Shown here: positions 57,791-64,000 of the stretch, in pieces
Layout of the letters: each line of letters opens with the position of its first letter
How positions within the stretch are numbered: position 1 is the stretch's first letter
NCBI RefSeq assembly: GCF_008728515.1
Contig: NC_044983.1
Coordinates: 129,203,139-129,267,138, forward strand
Origin: Papio anubis
Lineage: Eukaryota > Chordata > Mammalia > Primates > Cercopithecidae
DNA length: 64,000 bases
Reading direction: 5' to 3'
Program-made: the position numbers and the translations under genes
Notes under the pieces: model-generated
Database searches by the model: none
What the model saw: the letters and a program-made list of their open reading frames with translations, nothing else
Told to the model about the DNA's origin: nothing

Positions 57791-58330
57791 TTGAGTGCCT
57801 CCACCACAGACTGTAGAGTAAATCAAAATCTTAGTATATGTGCTGCCGAAGCAAGCACGAGTAAATCAAAATCATATCACATGTCATATTGCTTTGTAAG
57901 CTGACTTGCTAGTCAAATGTATTATGTAATTAATATCATCATCATTATTATTATTTAGACTCAGACTGTAGCTTCCTTCCACACTCCACACCATGGGCTA
58001 GTAGGAGAGGTATGCATTCATTCATTTATTCATTCACTTATTTATTTACAAGTTCAAGACTGGAAATTTGTCAAATAAGGAAAGAAACTATCCTAGTTTC
58101 AAAGAACTCTGTTCTTTGAGTACAGACTCAAGAACATTCCAAGCACATCTAATTGAAGTTTTATTGCCTAGTTCTACTTTTCTGTGTTCTGGTAATTTGG
58201 CTGTAGAACAGGGGTCTGAGATAAGAGAAACCTAGGTTCTTGCCCGGATGTTTAGATGGTGAGAAGCAGTAAGTCATGCATTGTTATGAAGCCTCATTTC
58301 AAGGCTGGTTGGTGTGTCAGATGTTGTGTT
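57791..58330. other. Unassigned sequence with (ATTC/ATTT)n
   Basis: A tetranucleotide tract of ATTC and ATTT units lies at about 58014-58050. Otherwise nothing recognised. Confidence 0.4.
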
Positions 58331-58770
58331 TATTCCACCAAAGTCTATTCTCCCTTTCTCCCTAAGTTACAGCCACATTACCTGTCCCTTGCAGGAAGAT
58401 GTGGCCATGAGTCTGAGTCATAGCTAGTGGACTGTAAACAGAAGTAAAATGCAACATTGTAACTTGACCCTTAGGAAAAACACACACACCCCAAAACAAA
58501 CAAACAAAAAACCTCTCGAGCACATTTCTCGCTTTTCTAGTTCTCTGGAGGCCTTTAAGGATATGGATGAGAGCAATCCTGGAAACCACATGTTAACAAC
58601 AGCAACCTGGGTCCCTTAATAACCTAGTGGAGCAGAGCTGCCCCTGACTTGGAACCTTCACTTTGGACAGATGACTGGGCTAAATATAAACGACTTGTTG
58701 TTCATATTGCATTGTCGGCCACTAAATTTTAAATTCTATTTACTGCAGTATTTTCTTACTAAAAATTATA
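58331..58770 (+). repeat. Ancient interspersed repeat, family unknown
   Basis: 'AGGAAGATGTGGCCATGAGT', 'gcaacctgggtcccttaataacctagtggagcagagctgcccctgac' and 'ggacagatgactgggctaaatataaac' resemble a mammalian repeat common in such intergenic regions. I cannot name it with confidence. Confidence 0.4.
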
Positions 58771-59203
58771 TAGGTATATCTATCTTTTTTACTTACCTCC
58801 TTAATGTCTTCCTTTCCATCTGTCTTCCTGCCTTCCTCTTTGCTAAAATGCACAAATCCATAACCCTCAAGGTAAGAAGTGCTTTGGTTTCAAAACTTTT
58901 CAAATTTTACAAAGTTAAGGTGATATACAAGGGCTGATCCCTGGTGAGGCTTGAGGCTTAAATCTTATGTAATTTGGAAAGATTCTTTAAGTAAAATATT
59001 ACAAATTTTTGAATACAAAATAATGGACAAAAGCCTTGAAGCCTAAGTTTCATCAGCTTAACAATAGATACCTCACTGGTGGTGTAGCCACACTGTACAT
59101 GGTCATGTAACATTACTGGCAAGTTCTGGTTGAACCGCCTAATCAAATGTCTTAATATTTCTTCACAAAATATATGAATATCCTACTTGGGATCAATAAA
59201 TAC
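58771..59203. other. Unassigned AT-rich sequence
   Basis: Nothing recognised. Confidence 0.4.
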
Positions 59204-59513
59204 TGGGCCAGGAGTGGTGGCTCACACCTATAATTTCAGCACTTTGGGAGGTCAAAGCGGGAGGATCTCTTGAGGTCTAGACCAGCCTGGCCAACATGGT
59301 GAAACCCCATCTCTACTAAAAAATATATAAATTAGTCAGGTGTGGTGGTGTGTACCTTAATCCCAGCTACTCGGGGGGCTGAGGCAGGAGAATTGATTAA
59401 ACTTGGTAGGCAGAGATTGTAGTGAGCCGAGATCATGCCATTGCACTCCAGCCTGGGCAGCAGAGCGAGACGCCATCTCAAAGAATAAAACATAAAAAAT
59501 ATATATATATAAA
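59204..59513 (+). mobile_element. Alu, AluS-like
   Basis: 'GGGCCAGGAGTGGTGGCTCA' to 'gagacgccatctcaaagaataaaac' with an A/TA tail. A short deletion in the left arm removes part of 'ggtcaggagttcg'. Confidence 0.93.
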
Positions 59514-60010
59514 GACTGTACATAGCCTCTCAGTGATTTAGGTCATATTTTCCCTCTCAGATAAAGTCAGGTTTGGTCTTGCTGTCAAATTAATTTTTAA
59601 AAATACAGCTTTGGAACTTTTTGGATTTAGGAATTGTAATGAATCATCTATTCTTAGTAGACAATGTGAGGGGAGGAGGATACCTTCTATACAATCTAAA
59701 CCCTTCCCTTCAAGTAGTCTACAACATCATTAATAAGTGGAACATGAAGAAACTTAGCTACAATGCGATTGCTGCCACAAGAGGAGCTCACAAAGGGAAT
59801 GAATGTAAGCTTTGTGCAGCCCATGGGAGCTTCCTGTTAATGAGCACTAAGTTCTTAGGGAAACAGGGATCTCAGAGTGTCTGCTCCCAGTCACTGTGAT
59901 GTTAACTGATGTTCACCCAGAGGACATGGCAGGTTCAGGTGTCCCAAACAGTGAGGCAATTAGAAGCAAACTGATATCAGAAACAGGCAGACCTGAGCTC
60001 AGATACTGAT
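59514..60010. other. Unassigned sequence
   Basis: The 92-residue frame at 59621-59899 has no known domain. Confidence 0.4.
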
Positions 60011-60023
60011 TCTTCTATTTATT

Positions 60024-60321
60024 TATTTATTTATTTTTTGAGACGGAGTCTCGCTCTGTCGCCCAGGCTGGAGTGCAGTGGCCGGATCTCAGCTCACTGC
60101 AAGCTCCGCCTCCCGGGTTCACGCCATTCTCCTGCCTCAGCCTCCAGAGTAGCTGGGACTACAGGCGCCCGCCACCTCGCCCGGCTAGTTTTTTGTATTT
60201 TTTAGTAGAGACGGGGTTTCACCGGGTTAGCCAGGATGGTCTCGATCTCCTGACCTCGTGATCCGCCCGTCTCGGCCTCCCAAAGTGCTGGGATTACAGG
60301 CTTGAGCCACCGCGCCCGGCC
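60024..60321 (-). mobile_element. Young AluY, AluYR-like
   Basis: The least diverged Alu in the window, with most CpG sites intact. TCTTCTATTTATT repeats perfectly at 60011-60023 and 60323-60335. Read on the minus strand it has CTCAAGCC near its start, AACCCGGTG in the left arm, CTAGCCGGGCGAGGTGGCGG after the linker and GATCCGGCC in the right arm, which I associate with AluYR subfamilies of Old World monkeys. The 62-residue plus frame (60073-60261) is antisense Alu. Confidence 0.95.
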
Positions 60322-60394
60322 CTCTTCTATTTATTAATAGGGTGAGTTGGCTAATGCTTTTGCATTGTCGGTTATAATTAATGAGATGCAACAA

Positions 60395-60625
60395 TAATTG
60401 TATTATTGGCTACCATTTGTTAAGTCCTTACTACATTTCAAGCATTGTGCTACGGGCTTCACCTGACTGATCGCCTCTAATCCTGCCAATAACTCTGTGA
60501 GATAGATTTATTACTTTTTTTTTAGACTAAAGAATTGAAGGTCAGAGAGCTTTAGAAACTCATCTAAGATTCAGGTCTCTCTGACCCCAAAATCCAAGCA
60601 CGAACTACTGTTATTCTGCTCCTCC
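60395..60625 (+). repeat. MIR SINE, nearly complete
   Basis: 'GTTAAGTCCTTACTACATTT', 'caagcattgtgctacgggcttcacctga', 'gatcgcctctaatcctgccaataactctgtgagatag' and 'gaattgaaggtcagagagctttag' follow the MIR order. Confidence 0.85.
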
Positions 60626-61039
60626 TTGAGACAAGTCATACTATAAAAATAACACCAAAAGCTGCAAACATGAAATTATGCCAAAACTGTGTGCTGAAGT
60701 CTCTCCAAAGCTTCAGAATTTTTTCCCCTGACTCTGCATTTGACCCACACACTTGACATCTTTTGCTACCCTGATCTCTTCCTTTTCACAACGACATTAT
60801 CCTACATTTTAAGGCAATAACAATAAAAAGAAAGACCGTAAGATGCAACTAGAGTATGACTAGTTTTTGTGACCTTCGAAACATCTTTTAAGTTTTTAAA
60901 TATTTTAATTTGGTAATTTTGCACAAAAATCTATATATCAGGCTTCTCTTAAGAAATTGAGAGATGTAACACTAGGCTTGCATTTTTTATGACAATAACT
61001 GACAGCTCACCACATCTCAAGTAGGTTCCCTTGTTATAC
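60626..61039. other. Unassigned AT-rich sequence
   Basis: Nothing recognised. Confidence 0.4.
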
Positions 61040-61260
61040 TTGCTCATAGCACCTTGTACTTTTCTTTATAGCATTTAACATAATCATAATTCTACATTTA
61101 TTTCTGTAAATTTATATGTACTACTTGTTTCCCTGACTCAAAAGTAAGCTCCAGGTCTTATTTGCTTACACTGCATCCTCAGGGTTTAATAGAGAACCCA
61201 GTTTAAAATAGGCAGGCAACAAATACTTGTTAAAGAAATAAGCATTTCTGAATTAATAAG
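61040..61260 (+). repeat. L2 LINE 3' end, diverged
   Basis: 'GCACCTTGTACTTTTCTTTA', 'aagtaagctccaggtcttatttgcttacactgcatcctcaggg' and 'ggcaacaaatacttgttaaagaaat' correspond to the L2 3' region. Confidence 0.65.
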
Positions 61261-62169
61261 AAAGAAAGATGACAGGGAGGTAGCGTATTCATGGGTCCAT
61301 TTTGCACCCTGTTACTAGGATAATTCATTAAACTATGCTCTTCAACGTGGATCTGTCCTCAGCCTTTTTGAAGAGTTGATCCATAATGGCTAAGAACAAC
61401 TGCCATCTGGGTCCAAATGTTGTAAGTATAATGACTTCATAGTGACATCTTTCTGCCACTTAATGACCCTAAACATTAAAGAAATTAGAATTGGCAGAGT
61501 CTGTGGGGCTATTGTTTTTTAACTTACTGGCGTTTCCAAATGGTAGCTTTATGCTGCCAGCTAGTATAATATTAAGGATTTATAGGCAATAAAACACAGG
61601 CCCCCAATCATAAGACTTGTCATGAGCTGCACATGGGAAAACAGTCTCCAATTTATGTTGCCCGACGAGACAGCGATTGACCATAATCACATCTTGATTC
61701 CATAGACTGGCTTTCTTCAGAGGACCATAAGGTCCTTGAGCATATGGTTTACGATCTTACTAACAGACATCAGTGCGGACACACATAGATAGGACATGTC
61801 CCTCACTAAACCTTCTGCAAAGCACTCAGCACAGTAACCTCCCCCCGCTGTTTTGGGTCTTTGTTATTTGAGTGAATTCATTAATCCAACAAATTTAGCA
61901 ACTACCGAGAGTCCAATACTGTGCACACAGCTCCTCTCCTCATTGTGGTGAAACAATCTCTGCAGCTAATTCCACGTGTATGTTTTCCAATGAGTATTTT
62001 CTGATCCTCACAGGTGGATAAACTTATCCCAGTTCTCCTCCACAGTGTTCTTAGCATTTTGTCAATTCTTACTTCATGATCAGTCTCATGTGAGAATCAG
62101 GCAGCCCTGGCTCATTGGAGAGGCACAGGTTTTCATGGCAGATGGACATGGGTGTGCCCTATCCACCTT
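61261..62169. other. Unassigned sequence with a possible L2 tail
   Basis: At 61870-61935, 'GAATTCATTAATCCAACAAA' and the text after it recall a reverse L2 tail, but only weakly. No gene. Confidence 0.4.
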
Positions 62170-62315
62170 CAATCACTGCGTGAACGGGTATGCGAATTAA
62201 TTCTTTAATTCACAATTTTCTTATCTTCAAAATCAGAAATAATATGACGTGCTTTACGTAGTTGGGAAAATATGTAGGATATTGTACATAAAGTATTTAA
62301 ATATAGAGATGAGAT
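62170..62315 (-). repeat. Probable MIR fragment
   Basis: 'CACAATTTTCTTATCTTCAA' then 'aatcagaaataatatgacgtgctttacgtagttggg' and 'gtacataaagtattta' resemble a reverse MIR. Confidence 0.45.
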
Positions 62316-64000
62316 TAGATAAATATTAAATTCCTTCCCTTCTAGAATGCAGGAAGTGTGCACTGTTATCTACTCATCTCAGCTTTGGCAGAGTCCCTGA
62401 TGAACTGGGGGAGATCAATAAAAACTATGAAAGCAAATACGAGAGGGAAATACAGAGTCATTAAATCATGTTGGTCTTTTAATGGCAGCAGTAACTGAAC
62501 AAATAGAAAATCTGATAGTTCCCAAAACTAATCCAACAAAAAATAGGCTTAAGATATGAATGGATATTTCTTAACAAAAGGATCCCAGAGTCAACACAAC
62601 CACCATTAGTAAGCTTTAATTTGAAGATTCACTAAAAGGTCTCTTCAAGAAAAACCCATTTGACTATTTGAGCTAAGTGTGTGACATTCCATTTCTTCCA
62701 TCATGAGAAAGCTCTTAATTTGCTCCTCTGTGGGTATCTCCTACTTCATGACAAATCAAGTCCCTGGGGTTTACTTGGTCCCAGGATTGACACAGGTCAA
62801 TCCTAGTTGCAAATTGCTGTGCAGAGTAGAACCTGAAAACCTTCCCAGTTCACTGGGGACCATGCTGTACTGCATAGCTGAAGTTGAAGGCACATGCTAA
62901 AAAGCAGATGCTCTTTCATTGTCTTTAGAAGACGTCCTTGACTTCCAGTGTGGTGATCTAAACATGCCACCACTACTGGCCAAGCAATTACTTATACAGG
63001 CAGTGCAGGGAAAGGAAAACTAGGTCTTATCTCATTGTCTACTCTGTCATGGCACCCCATACCTATGCACACATGGACTCCATATTGCTCAATCTTCTTG
63101 AAGGAAGTCATGCCCAAGGTATTTAACTGAAAAAAGCTTAACAAAAGAACAATTTCAGAGGAAAGGTCAGTGTTGAAGGGGCTAAGACGGGTTAGTGAAG
63201 ACGGGAGGCACCAGCAAACACAAGAAGCCTTTGCCAGCTCAGGCCAGAGAAGCACGTGAGAGCCATGGAAGCCATGTACCCAGCAAAGAAGCCATGTACC
63301 CAACACAAGAACACAGCCACTGCCAGATCCATGTGGAGGTAGGGAGGAAGCAAGGGAATAAACACTCTAACTTCTTTATCTTTCCACTCTCCATCATCTA
63401 CTGGTAGCCCCCATTGGTCAGCTTTAATGAGATGTCAGGAGGCTAGAGATCATGATGTTATAGATCCTGGAGATCAGCTTGCCTGGGAACACTAAAGGGC
63501 AGAGAATGGATTTGGGGGACACTAGAGCACAATCAGCATAAGCTCCTAATGCTACAGCTTTTGATAACATGGACTCATTCGCTTTCCTCCTCCCAATGCA
63601 CCAGACTGCTGGAAGGAGAATGTTTGACTCAGTTATAAAGTGTATCCCAAGTGAGTCCAGATCCCCCATTTGAATATTCCCTTGTCCATTCAAAGGTTGT
63701 GCTTGGTGGCTTTTGTGCAGATCTCAGTAAATGTCACCTCAATCAATAAGATGGTTCATGACATTGAACCTTAAGCAGGAAAGCCTCAAGGTGATAGTTC
63801 TCCACAAGGCCCTTTGGTCCTGCTACAAATTTGACTACCACCACCTTTGCAAAGTTCAGTTTCCTTTAAGCAATATTTATGTGAGAAAAAGAAGGTATTT
63901 TAAAAACAAAAACAAAACAAAAAGTAAACAAGAAAAAACTTGTTACATTCTATTGCAGATGTTCTACCCAAGTAATCTTACTTAGAATAAAGATATTCGC
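62316..64000. other. Unassigned sequence to the window edge
   Basis: No gene or repeat family recognised. Frames up to 104 residues (62992-63306, minus) lack domains. A 20-bp imperfect tandem duplication based on GAAGCCATGTACCCA lies at 63267-63306. Confidence 0.4.

Overview
The window is primate nuclear DNA, most probably from an Old World monkey. Thirteen Alu elements and several primate L1 (L1P) copies establish a primate. The youngest-looking Alu (60024-60321, minus strand) carries sequence variants that I associate with the cercopithecid AluYR lineage: CTCAAGCC near the 5' end, AACCCGGTG in the left arm, CTAGCCGGGCGAGGTGG after the linker and GATCCGGCC in the right arm. I recalled those variants and did not look them up.

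I found no protein-coding gene, rRNA, tRNA or CRISPR array. The window reads as intergenic or deep intronic sequence. All open frames are short, and those I could identify are Alu, L1, microsatellite or transposase remnants.

Layout. 1-23 kb is mostly unique sequence dusted with ancient MIR and L2 copies, plus four Alus, an AT/TG foldback microsatellite at 10.7 kb and a 5'-truncated L1P end at 14.3 kb. 23.48-27.71 kb is a Tigger7/MER44-like DNA transposon with TA target duplications. It has been invaded by an ERVL-type LTR, which was itself invaded by an MST LTR, and separately by a hAT-like element. 27.7-36.2 kb is minus-strand L1M sequence cut by several LTRs and three Alus; one solo LTR has perfect 4-bp target duplications and one MST LTR has perfect 5-bp ones. 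36.27-42.45 kb is a full-length plus-strand L1. Its first kilobase is clean, but the rest is riddled with small indels that look more like uncorrected sequencing error than evolution. 43-46 kb and 52.9-55.6 kb are older plus-strand L1M copies interrupted by Alus and an MLT1A LTR. 46.4-48.3 kb holds LTRs, a 51-bp-arm inverted repeat and a polypyrimidine tract. 56-64 kb returns to unique sequence with MIR, L2, MST, Alu and a hAT-Charlie MITE.

No genes act together here. The useful content is the order of insertions, two foldback microsatellites, a few Alus with unusual structure, and a likely assembly-quality defect. I do not see a convincing new biological system. Family names come from memory of consensus sequences. 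Boundaries without a stated target-site duplication are good to about 10-30 bases.
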